DNA from: Lolium rigidum
Lineage: Eukaryota > Streptophyta > Magnoliopsida > Poales > Poaceae
DNA length: 64,000 bases
Assembly: GCF_022539505.1 (NCBI RefSeq)
Contig: NC_061514.1
Span: 324,119,090-324,183,089, forward strand
Direction of reading: 5' to 3'
Part shown: positions 1 through 8,640 of the stretch, in pieces
Numbering within the stretch: position 1 is the first letter of the stretch
Layout: each line of letters begins with the position of its first letter
Program-made: the position numbers and the translations under genes
Notes under the pieces: model-generated
The model's input: only the letters and a program-made list of their open reading frames with translations
What the model was told of the DNA's origin: nothing
The model's database searches: none

Positions 1-282
1 TCATTCTATTTCTAGAGGAAATTTGTATCGTGATCTGGCATGACAAAAAGAATCACGCTTCAGGTTGTACAAATCTATGACAGTAGGTATGACTATTATA
101 CTATTAGCATCTTGATCTGTCACGACAATGCATCAGATTGGCCTTCTCAAAGTAGGTAGTCAAGCTATCCATATAATATTTCCAGGTGGTGGCACAGGTG
201 TTATCAGACTCCAGATGAGGAACACAAACGTTTCAAGTAACACCAGCCATTGTTTTAGTTAAATAGTTTAACTTGCCTGTAC
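1..282. other. Intronic sequence of the RING-CH gene at the window edge
   Basis: No open reading frame or exon-like stretch with flanking splice sites was found here on the minus strand. It is inferred to be part of the intron that follows the RING-encoding exon, because that exon lacks the membrane segments this family normally carries after the RING. Confidence 0.45.
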
Positions 283-1796
283 CGAGCGTGTCGAGATCCG
301 TTGGCGCCACCGTTGCCGACACGGTTCGCCTCGCCACGCACGCTCTGAACACGTAGAAGGGTGACAGGGAGGTTCTGGACCTCCACCTTGCACACCTCGC
401 AGGTCCTGGTGCCCTTGATGCTGAACCACTTGAGGGCACAGTCCTTGTGGGCTAGAGCGAGCTCACCCTTGCAGGCGCACTCCAGCTTCATGGTGCCGCT
501 CCCTTCGGACAGCTCCACCATGCAGATCCGACACACCGCCTCTTCCTCTGCTATGTCCTCTCCATCTTCCTCTCCAGCCCCTGAATGAAGCAGCTAGATG
601 ATACTATCAGAATTTAGTAATATCAGGAACTCTGTATAGCAGATACAGTAATATCAGAACTGAAATTCAGACTGAAGCTGTAAACAGAGAGATGCATGAT
701 GTTGGACAGTAGAATCCACCCACCTGACACGGTAGGTTCTATGTCCGGAACGACATTGCTCGGCGTGGCGGGGTTTCGTGGCGTGGAAGGGACCACGCGG
801 TACACGCCGCCGAGCGAGTTCATCCTCTTGATGCTTTTCGTCGAGTTGAACTTCTTCATGTTCATGGGGAGGGACTGCGAGCGGTGCATGCCTGCTTTAT
901 CCTAGACACCAACAGAACCAAACTAACACAGCTTCAGCACCAAAGCTACAATTTCAGATAACAAAAAGTTGCAAGCGAAATTGAAGCTAAAAATGCTTAC
1001 AACGGCAGGATCGTTGGGGGTCTTGTCGGCTCCGTGCAGCGAGAGGAAGTTCGGCCGCGAGACCACACTGTTATCATCGTCGTTCACGGGGAGCGACGAC
1101 GTCCTCGCGATCCTGGCACTGAATAGCCTGGAGAAGGAGGCCTCGTACCCTCTGACCGACGACTTGAAGCTGCCTCCTCCGGGAAGCAGGCTCCTCACCG
1201 TCTGCCGCAGCTTGAACGACGGCGTGCGCTGCGGCGCCGGCACCGGCGGCTTGCAAGAACCGGGTGCTCTGCTGCTGCTGTTGGAGCCGGGCGTCGCTGG
1301 TGTGGTATCTGCTTCTGCTGCTGGAGCCGGGTGTTCCGCTGCTGCTGCTGTCGGTGTGATGACGGGGTGGCGAGGCATGGCTGCGGTGCTCGCCGTCGGG
1401 ATGTCGATCGAGAGGTGCGGCCTCTTGGGTTGCTGAGGGTGGTGATCACCAGGGGCAGGGCCTCCTCCTTGCATTGGATTTGCTCCACTGCTACTCTCCT
1501 ACAAATTCAAAGAGGAAGAACAAGAAGCAGAGTGAAAAAAATAGGCTTTCAGCTCGATTGACAGAGAAAGAGCGGAACTGAATTTAAAATTGGCACGCAG
1601 GACAAGATAAATATCTGAGCACACGGCCATGCCGTGCCCTGCGCCACTGACTGGAATTAAAGAACCACATGCTCTTGCTCTGACTGCACTCACTGAACCC
1701 CCGCTATTAATGAGACGAACTCAGCTGGAAAAGAAGGAACTAATTGATTTCTAGCTATTGACAAGAACAAACCTGCTCCTTTTTTGGAGAATCCAT
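283..1796 (-). CDS. RING-CH (RINGv) membrane-type E3 ubiquitin ligase, 5' part, truncated by window edge
   Basis: Minus-strand gene with four exons visible: 1796-1773, 1498-1001, 901-724 and 580 to about 283. All junctions keep frame (phases 0, 0 and 1). The start is the ATG at 1796: exon 1 encodes only eight residues (MDSPKKEQ) and joins in frame to exon 2. A downstream ATG at 1474 is a poorer choice because the upstream exon is in frame. Exon 2 is Pro/Ala/Ser-rich and presumably disordered. Exon 4 encodes a C4HC3 RING-variant finger beginning CRIC, with CAC, an H..C pair and CEVC, the signature of MARCH-type E3 ligases that ubiquitinate membrane proteins. Family members continue with two or more transmembrane helices, which would lie left of the window. 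The donor of exon 4 is ambiguous: GT at 282-281, or a strong GC donor (CAG|GCAAGT) at 276-275. Confidence 0.85.
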
Positions 1797-1970
1797 GGCG
1801 TGCTCAAGAACAACTCCTCTGGCTCTTCCTCTTCTTGGTTGGATGGAAAATGGGAGGTGTCCCTCCAAACGGGGCGATGACGATTGGGTTTTGCTGCTAG
1901 TGGCACGGGGGAGGCAGAGGAGGCGATTCTGGTAGGCGGTAGTGGGCGATGATTAGATGTGACCGGCGGC

Positions 1971-1979
1971 CATAAATAG
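1971..1979 (-). promoter_or_regulatory. TATA-box candidate of the RING-CH gene
   Basis: CTATTTATG on the minus strand lies about 175 bases upstream of the ATG at 1796, in GC-rich flanking sequence, as expected for a grass core promoter. No initiator is claimed. Confidence 0.45.
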
Positions 1980-2119
1980 GGGAGGTGGGTGGCGGGGGAG
2001 GTGGCGCAGCGGCGGAAGGCAGAGGCGCGATAGGCAGATGAAAAAGGGAGCTCTTTTTCGGATCTCCGTGAATGCCCCAGTAGTGGCGACGCGTATAGGA
2101 GCTCAGTACATGAGCTCAC

Positions 2120-2770
2120 AAAGGCACCACGAACACTGAGACTTCTGGGTGACTACGAGTCTACCACGAACACTGAGACTATAGGAGTACTTGCTCTTTC
2201 CCCAACCAGTGGATTTTGAAAGGTCGGAGAGAAAAAGGCTTCCAGAAACTTGTCCATTCAAAACAAAAATGAACTCCATACGCTACGAAAATATGCTATG
2301 TTTTGTACGAATTCTAACATTTCCACTCAAACATCTTTGACATCATATTGAATACCATGAGTGTTTGCCTATGATACAGTCAATATTCTTTTAATGCTAC
2401 TCCGTTCGCTCCATAATACGTTTGTGGTTTTAGTTCAGGAACTAAACCACGACACTTACTATGGATCGAATAGAGCACAAAGTTTTGGTGCCATGTTTGC
2501 CGATACAACAACATAAAGAGGATCACGCGTTATATATTCCTATGGAATCATCAACTTGCGACTTCTGTTCCAAAGGGAACGGTAGAAAATACGAATCCGT
2601 TTGACAGAGATGTGCACTACTAACTACGATTTGAGGACAGTATTTGCAACGCGGGAACTTTAATGCAAAGTTGTGTTAGATTATGACGTGCATGATAGAG
2701 AGTATCCGTTGCATGCTTCCTACGGGCAATCAAAATTGCAGCTTGCACGCCAAGTTATTAATTGGAGCGT
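2120..2770. other. Intergenic sequence, nothing recognised
   Basis: AT-rich sequence upstream of the RING-CH gene. No coding exon, RNA gene or complete mobile element could be supported by reading both strands. Confidence 0.4.
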
Positions 2771-2813
2771 CCATGTGCCAAGGTTAAATTAGCAAATTGT
2801 TTTATATGAAAGT

Positions 2814-3049
2814 AACTATACGAATTTTGGAGAGTCTGTACTTCAGGTGTTGTCACGGTGGTGGTTGTATTGCTGTTGCTAGGTCTAGAAGGTTGTAGCG
2901 GGACTTTTATTTCTTAGTTTTCTTTTCTCTTTTTTGGCTGTGTGCATCCGTACTGCCATTAGAGTGGGGCGTTGTTGCAGAGGCTGAGTGTAATTCGTAT
3001 CTTTTGATATTAATATATTCCCTTTATCGAAAAAACTATACGAATTTTG
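2814..3049 (+). mobile_element. 5'-truncated LINE insertion with 16-bp target-site duplication
   Basis: A 204-bp insert (2830-3033) ends in TATCGAAAAA, the poly(A)-tailed 3' end of a LINE. It is flanked by a perfect 16-bp direct repeat AACTATACGAATTTTG at 2814-2829 and 3034-3049. The empty site is preserved in the paralogous segment near 8,105. The insert is the 3' end of the same family as the 1.35-kb element at 6,659-8,005. 5' truncation and A-tail are the hallmarks of target-primed reverse transcription. Confidence 0.85.
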
Positions 3050-3187
3050 TGAAACTAAAAATGATTACTGTCACTTTCATGCCACCTTAATTAGCTCGAT
3101 TAAGTGAACAAGCATATAATTTCAGTAAAAAAAACGTTGATAAATATATAGAAGAAGGAATGATATACACACATTAAGAAGCTTATA

Positions 3188-3330
3188 CTCCCTCCGTCCA
3201 AAAAAGATGCGGGAGGTTTGTCTAAATTTAGTTGTATGTGTACACTAAATAGTGTTTAGATACATATAAATTTAAACGTCTTCACAAAAAAAATTAGACA
3301 AACTAGTGACATCATTTTATAGACAAAGGT
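3188..3330. mobile_element. Degenerate Stowaway-like MITE
   Basis: Begins CTCCCTCCGTCC after TA, the canonical Stowaway (Tc1/mariner) terminus. The interior is imperfectly palindromic: GTTTGTCTAAATTTAG on the left against TTAGACAAAC on the right. The right terminus has decayed, so the end is approximate. Confidence 0.6.
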
Positions 3331-4408
3331 ACCATTTTTTCGATAAGGCAAAGGTAGTATATAGTTTGCTGAAAAATATTGGGCCTATGTGTAAAAAAGA
3401 TTTATATCGTGTGCATAAAGCGGATGGATAAACAAACGAGAAGACCCACTGATGCACACTTACTAACAAAGCCGCTCAAGCTCCGTGTTGCGACATCAAT
3501 ATGATAAGTCTTATTCTCGGTTAAGAGAGCACAAAAGCAGTCTCATAGATAATGCACAAGACATTGTTTACCAATTGGTGAAGATGCAAAGGGAGCGTGT
3601 GGTAGCCTGGATAGACCTTGGCTCGCAGCGGACCAACAAATTTTGGCCCATTTGGTTGACTGGCCGTTCTTGCATCAACCGGGTCTCAAAGCACCCTGGG
3701 ACAGACTCTGAAGGAACGTCTGGAATGACAATTTCTCCGGGCCAGGCCCGTTGCCGCCAGAAGGCTGCACGCGTGGGGAAGGGAGGCGGAGATGTCGCGT
3801 ATCTTCGGGAACACCGCCATAATTAGCCTCATCGCTCCCCTCTCCTTGCTCTCACTCGCGATCACACTCTCACCTCCCCCAAACTGTCACATCACCCGGC
3901 GGTTCCCCTCCCGTCGACCAATCCGCCGCACCGCCGCACGGAGGAGCACCGATACGGGAGGAGGAGACGTCGGCGAGCAGCACCACGACATCGTCCGGAA
4001 CCTGCTCCGCAGTCTTCATCGGCATCTCGAGTTCGCCCGCACGACCTCGAGGTCATCCTCGGCCGGAACAATGGCGGTAACGACCTCTCCTTCTCACCTT
4101 CGTACTCGTTCTGCCCGAACATGCCATTCTCGGGCATTTGCGACGACATGCACATTAGATTTGCTAGGGTTTTCATTAGGATAAGGTTCGGATTGATGTT
4201 TGCTAGGTGTTCCTCGCCATTGCTTGTTGTTCTTGTCCAATTCTTCCTACTCACGGTCTCGATTTTTTTAGATATGTTACTCTAATCTGCAATCGTCGTA
4301 GATCCTTCATAGACCTGGCTATGGATTGGTGAAACTGCAGGGTTTTCTTTGTGTTCAGGTTTAGCATGTTGTGCGAAAGATTAAGCTGAGTCGCGCTAGT
4401 TTGTTCAG

Positions 4409-4618
4409 ACGCAAGAGGAGTGGGAGGACTTAAAGAACGAAGTAGCTATGCTCAAGAATCTGCACAGAACACAAGCACAAGTGATGAGAGCTAAGAAACA
4501 GGAATGGGAGGCAGAAAAAAAGGCTTTGGAGACTGAGTACGGCATATACGATCTGCTTCAAGCGAACTTTGCAATCAATGATAAGCTCAAGAGGATCAGG
4601 GCTATTTGTGATCAGTAA
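4409..4618 (+). CDS. Coiled-coil 3'-terminal exon, unknown protein
   Basis: After an acceptor (TTGTTCAG) an open frame of 69 codons ends in TAA. It is very rich in Glu, Lys, Leu and Ala with a heptad-like pattern, starting TQEEWEDLKNEVAMLKN and ending IRAICDQ, so a coiled coil is likely. The upstream GC-rich region 3,790-4,190 looks like a grass first exon or 5' UTR, but I could not join it in frame with confidence. It lies within the inverted-repeat element, so it may be captured host sequence. Function unknown. Confidence 0.4.
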   Translation, partial: TQEEWEDLKNEVAMLKNLHRTQAQVMRAKKQEWEAEKKALETEYGIYDLLQANFAINDKLKRIRAICDQ

Positions 4619-4757
4619 TGAATGTGTTCTAGATGTACTGTAGGAGAATTTGTAATGTACCCTAAGTATCACTCGTAATATACTCAATTTGAACTGCTAA
4701 TTATATTGTTTCTTGAGTCAACTAGGCCAATGATTATTACCTAGGATCATAGTATGG

Positions 4758-4830
4758 GGAGATGATTGATCAGAACCTATGGCATGGCTTAACATGACCA
4801 TGCCATTGGTTCTGATCAAACATCTTCTCC
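4758..4830. repeat. Inverted repeat (hairpin) of about 30-bp arms
   Basis: Left arm GGAGATGATTGATCAGAACC continues to CATGG. The right arm is nearly its exact reverse complement, ending TTCTGATCAAACATCTTCTCC, with a spacer of about 10 bases. It sits directly upstream of the tandem array. It may be a small MITE or a subterminal structure of the host element. Confidence 0.6.
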
Positions 4831-4891
4831 ATATATTCTCATATTATGAGGCCTATGGTACATTGATTTGCATGCTTCTGCTTTCTCAATT

Positions 4892-5515
4892 GTGCATTGG
4901 CCAATGATTGAACAATGGCACAACGGAAGGCAAGATGCTGCCCTCAAACTTAGTCTTGTGTGCCATATTCGTTGCATGGCATGACTTAGTTTGTGACCAG
5001 TCCCTCTGCCTGCCGTGTGATCCAATATATGAGGCCTCCTTTTGGTTTGTCTAAGTGCATTGGCCAATGATACAACTATGTCACAACGGAAGGCAGGGTG
5101 CTGCCCTCAAACTTAGTCATGTGTGCCATATTACTAGCACACACTAGACTTAGTTTGCGGATAGTCCCTTTGCATGTCGTGTGATCCTACATATGAGGCC
5201 TCGTTTTGGTTAAAGTCTAGTGCATTGGCCAATGATTCAATAAAAGCACAATGGAAGGCAAGGTGCTGCTTTCAAACTTAGTCGTGTGTGTCATATTCGT
5301 TGCACACTAGACTTAGTTTGGGGACAGTCCCTCTGCCTACCATGTGACCAAATGTATGAGGCCTCATTTGCGGTGGCCAATGATTCAACAAAGGCACAAT
5401 GAAATGCTAGTTGGTGGCCTCAAACTTAGTCATGTGTGCTACAGTCGTTGCACACTACACTTAGTTTGTGGCCACTCCCTATGCCTGCCGTGTGAGAAAA
5501 TGTATGAGGCCTTAC
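4892..5515 (+). repeat. Four tandem copies of a ~163-bp unit
   Basis: Units begin GTGCATTGGCCAATGAT at 4892, 5055 and 5220. A fourth copy, whose start is shortened, is phased at about 5368. Spacings are 163, 165 and 148 bp. Each contains CTCAAACTTAGTC, a TGCACAC/GCATGG box, CCCTCTGCC and TATGAGGCCT. The array ends just before the B3-domain pseudogene. CCAAT boxes in every unit could give promoter activity, which is inference. Confidence 0.8.
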
Positions 5516-5604
5516 TAATATTATCAATGTCCATTTTCATCTACACTACTTGTGAGCAAGCACACCTCTAATGGCGTGTGTTCTTCTGGCAAACTGAGAA
5601 GATC

Positions 5605-6054
5605 ATGCTTGGTTCACCTGCTGAGATTCCCGGCGAGGGACAATCGAAGAAGCATCGTGGAAGGCCGGCTAAGGCCGGCCACTTCCACGAGGAGGCAGGG
5701 ACGGACCACTTCCTCCACATCATCTTCAATCCCATCTTTGGCTGGTTCATGATCCCTAAAGCTTTCGTCAAGGAGTTCGGAGAAATTCCTTCCAACATCA
5801 TCGTCACCACCAACACCGGATGCAACTGGAGGATGACTACGAGGAGAGAAGGCAATGACACATTCATTGATCAGGGATGGACGGCCTTCACAATCGCCCA
5901 TTAGCTCAAGGTAGGCTAGTTCCTCACCTTCAGAAAGGTGTCCTCCTTGGAGTACAGTGTGGTCATCTTCGACCACACCTGCACTGAGGTGGTGAGCAGG
6001 TGCTCGTACCATGGCGATTACACCAGGTGTGTCATGTCCGAGCATCATGTCTGA
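5605..6054 (+). pseudogene. B3 DNA-binding-domain protein, pseudogene with two nonsense codons
   Basis: A frame of 150 codons from ATG 5605 to TGA 6052-6054 is interrupted by TAG at 5902-5904 and 5917-5919. The translation shows a GRPAK segment (AT-hook-like). A plant B3 fold follows: HFLHIIFNP, MIPKAFVKEFGEIP, WTAFTIAH, LKVG, FLTFRKVSSLEYSVVIFD. B3 proteins of the REM/ABI3 superfamily are plant transcription factors. Both nonsense codons are one transition away from CAG (Gln), which fits the family pattern at these places and suggests decay after capture. No intron is needed. It sits inside the inverted-repeat element next to the tandem array. Confidence 0.75.
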
Positions 6055-6512
6055 AGCTAACCTGGTACCATGTCGTGTGTAGTTCCTGTTCGTGTCTAGT
6101 GTGTTCAACTATGATCCTGTTTGCCGTGTCCAGAACTATCATCATGTCTGCAAAATGTTGTATCATCAACTTGTGTCGTCTATGTTCACTGCTAAGTTCT
6201 CTGTCGTCTATGATTGTGTTCTTCATTATGATGTTCATCGATGGTAACCTCACCACCACTGAAGGGAAGAGGTAAGCAGAACCGGATTATGGATTGCAAC
6301 CAAACAGTACTGGCGTCGTTCTGGGCTGCTACAAGGCCTGAAAACCGACCTACCAAATGGGCAGAGCCCAAATCTCGACGGTGCCGAAAAAACTCTGTGC
6401 AAGCCACCAAACAACGCGCCTTTTATGGCCCATGGTCCGTCTTGGACGTGCAGGGGGCTCCTTCCCACTACGCCAGTGGTGCAGGAATTAGCTGCAGGCT
6501 ACCAAACGTGTC

Positions 6513-6642
6513 CAAAGCGAAAGCAAAGATTGCACCTACTATTCGATATAGAGAGTTGGTTGCTCCTTTTGTAGAGGGGGCAGGTGTCCAGCTCAACCAC
6601 CACATGTGCCAATCAAGCTAAATATACTATGCAAATCGTTTT
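6513..6642 (+). repeat. Copy A, right part, of the duplicated segment
   Basis: CAAAGCGAAAGCAAAGATTG, GTTGGTTGCTC, GGTGTCCAGCTCAAC and CACATGTGC match 8,430-8,555 in order. This shows that the two halves of copy A were once contiguous across the 2.9-kb insertion. Confidence 0.6.
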
Positions 6643-8021
6643 ATGTTAAACAAACTGTGACCGACCCCTCCCACCCCCTCTCCTCCCTCCCCGACCTTCG
6701 CCCCGGGTCGTCTCACGCGAGGCGGCTTCGGGTGACGACCCAAACCCTAACCAGAGGCCGACCGATCTCCCTCCTCGTAGCCGCTGCCGCCGTCGGGGAC
6801 GGCGGTGGCGGCCGCGCCTGGTTGCCAAAGGCAGGGGCGATGGTGGCGTGCCCGTGGACTCCTCTTCGCGTGGAGGCGGGGTCCTTCATGGGCGGCGATG
6901 GTGGACGCCGGTTTTGGTGGTGGTGGCCTTCGACTACATCACCCGGATCATGAAGGGGGACGCGGTGGTGTGGCGGATCTCGGCGGGGGGAAGGGCGGCA
7001 GCGGGATCGGGCGGTGGTGGCAAGGTACATGGTCGCGAGGCGACGACATTGAGGCTCGGCCAGACTTTCCTGGCGGGCAGCCGGCCGTCTCCGTGTCATG
7101 GGCGTGTGTAGCCTCTATCCCGACGACTGACGGCCTCCACCGGCTGGGTTGGAGGAGGAAGATGGACCATGGTTCCCAGCCATGGCGGCGGCGTGGGGGC
7201 CAGCCGTTCCGGCTTTCATGGTGGTGGTCCTAGGGTTCTTCTTTCGCGAAGATGAAGACGTTCCAGATGCCAATTTTTCTTCATCTAGCCGGAGTGATGA
7301 GTTCCGGAAGGCTCCGACAGCGAATGGAACAGTGCATCTTTTGCCTAGAGTTCACATGATCGGGTGGTATTCGGTCGCGTGCACCCATGCTTTTATTCCG
7401 ACCGTTTGGTTCCGGAGGGAGCGGCATGAAGCTCTGTTCTGTGTCGACATCAAGAAACTTTTGGTCCATGATGAAGTCAGAAGAAGTGAATAGCACGAAG
7501 GCGGGGTTGGGGGATTAGCTAAAGAAGGTTCAAGTCTTCGCGATGTTGAGGAACTTGATTGGTGTTCCGGGACTCACATCAGTGGTATGAAAGTGGGGGT
7601 GACATCATAGGTGAAGTTCAGAGCCCTACCTTTCAGAGTGAAAACCCAAGGTCTTGCCTTAACTGGTTGTGCCTGGCAATGACCTTGTTGGAGGCATTGT
7701 TTTAAGAGCGGGGACTATCTTCAGGGTGAAAATCTGAGATCTTTGATCGGGCTACGACTGCGTTGGTGCACTGTTCCCTTATTGGAGGCGTCGCTTTTTG
7801 GAAAGTTTGTATTTCATGTGTTGTCTTGGTGGTGGATGTACTGTTGTTGCTTTGCTTGGGATACTATGGCGGGACTTTTATTTCTTAGTTTCCTTTTCTC
7901 TTTTTTAGCTGTGTGCACCCGTAATGCTATTAGAGTGGTACGTTGTTGCAGAGGCTGGGTATAATTAGTATCTTCTGATATTAATATATCCCCTTTATCG
8001 AAAAAATGTGAAACAAACTGT
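6643..8021 (+). mobile_element. Non-autonomous LINE-type retroelement, apparently full length, with 16-bp target duplication
   Basis: The insert 6659-8005 (1,347 bp) has a GC-rich 5' region starting GACCGACCCC and a 3' end CCCCTTTATCGAAAAA. It is flanked by 16-bp direct repeats ATGTTAAACAAACTGT (6643-6658) and ATGTGAAACAAACTGT (8006-8021), with one mismatch. The 3' end is shared with the insert at 2830-3033. No reverse transcriptase or endonuclease motif is readable in any frame, although the GC-rich region yields long spurious frames. It presumably depends on an autonomous LINE with a matching 3' end. Confidence 0.75.
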
Positions 8022-8059
8022 ATATATTATTCAAATTAATTGCGATCGTCATCAGGTTC

Positions 8060-8640
8060 GTCAACCCATGTGCCAGGCTTGGCAAATCGTTTTATATGAA
8101 AGCAACTATACGAATTTTGCGGAACTAAAAGCAATCATCAACACATTAGTAGCACCTCAGCTCGATAAATTCGACAAATATATGGAAGAAGGAATGGTAT
8201 ACATGTACTGAGAATTAGTCTTTATCAAAAAAAGAATTAAAGAATTAATCTGATTTATGTCGTTTTCATAAAGCAGATGGAACAAATGAGAGGACCATAC
8301 TGATGCGCACTGATTAACAAGGCCACTCAATCTACGTGGCAGCATCAGTGTGATTAGTCTGATTTCCTAGTGAAAGTGAACAAAAAGCACTCCAATAGAT
8401 AATGAGCAAGACTTTGTTTAGCAATTGGTGAAGATACAAAGCGAAAGCAAGATTGCGCCTACATTAATATACAGCGTTGGTTGCTCGTTTTCCAGGAGAG
8501 ACCTATGTCAAGGAGACAGGTGTCCAGCTCAACTGCCACATGTGCAAACTAATCTCTCCTGCTCTTTGTGACGTGTCGGATAATAAAGTCAAAGCGACGT
8601 TGACAAAACGGCATATATGGCTACAGGGAGCTGTGAGAAT
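8060..8640 (+). repeat. Copy B of the duplicated non-coding segment
   Basis: Colinear with 2,771-3,592 plus 6,513-6,642: CCATGTGCCAGGC, CAAATCGTTTTATATGAAAG, ACTATACGAATTTTG, GGAAGAAGGAATGG, ATAAAGCAGATGG, CAATTGGTGAAGATACAAAG, GGTGTCCAGCTCAAC. This copy lacks the LINE, Stowaway and 2.9-kb insertions, so it records the ancestral state. Confidence 0.6.

Larger units (their letters stand above)
2771..3592 (+). repeat. Copy A (left part) of a duplicated non-coding segment
   Basis: The stretch starting CCATGTGCC and running through ACTATACGAATTTTG, GAAGAAGGAATG, AGCGGATGGA and CAATTGGTGAAGATGCAAAG has a colinear, diverged counterpart at about 8,066-8,435. The right end of this copy lies at 6,513-6,642, because a 2.9-kb element separates the halves. 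Copy A also contains a LINE fragment and a Stowaway element absent from the other copy. The function of the duplicated segment is unknown. Confidence 0.6.
3595..6512. mobile_element. TIR transposon (about 2.9 kb) carrying host-gene-like sequence
   Basis: The left end reads GCGTGTGGTAGCCTG. The right end in reverse complement reads ACGTTTGGTAGCCTG, giving an imperfect terminal inverted repeat. It sits inside a segment whose uninterrupted paralogue (8,420-8,440) reads through GATACAAAGCGAAAGC. Flanks are CAAAGGGA (3587-3594) and CAAAGCGA (6513-6520), so the target duplication is about 4-8 bp and the exact ends may shift by a few bases. No transposase is visible, so it is non-autonomous. Superfamily is undecided: hAT (8-bp duplication) or PIF/Harbinger (TIR style). 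Confidence 0.6.

Noticed and set aside
923..1474. Plus-strand frame and alternative minus frames across the RING-CH gene exon 2
   Set aside because: Pro/Ala-rich minus exon explains the open reading in all frames; only the chosen frame joins neighbouring exons in phase.
4892..5515. CRISPR-like regular repeats
   Set aside because: Units are contiguous 163-bp tandem repeats without spacers, in a plant nuclear context.
6650..7500. Several frames over 100 codons as protein genes
   Set aside because: They lie in the GC-rich 5' part of a LINE-type insert, overlap each other on both strands and show no domain or splice pattern.
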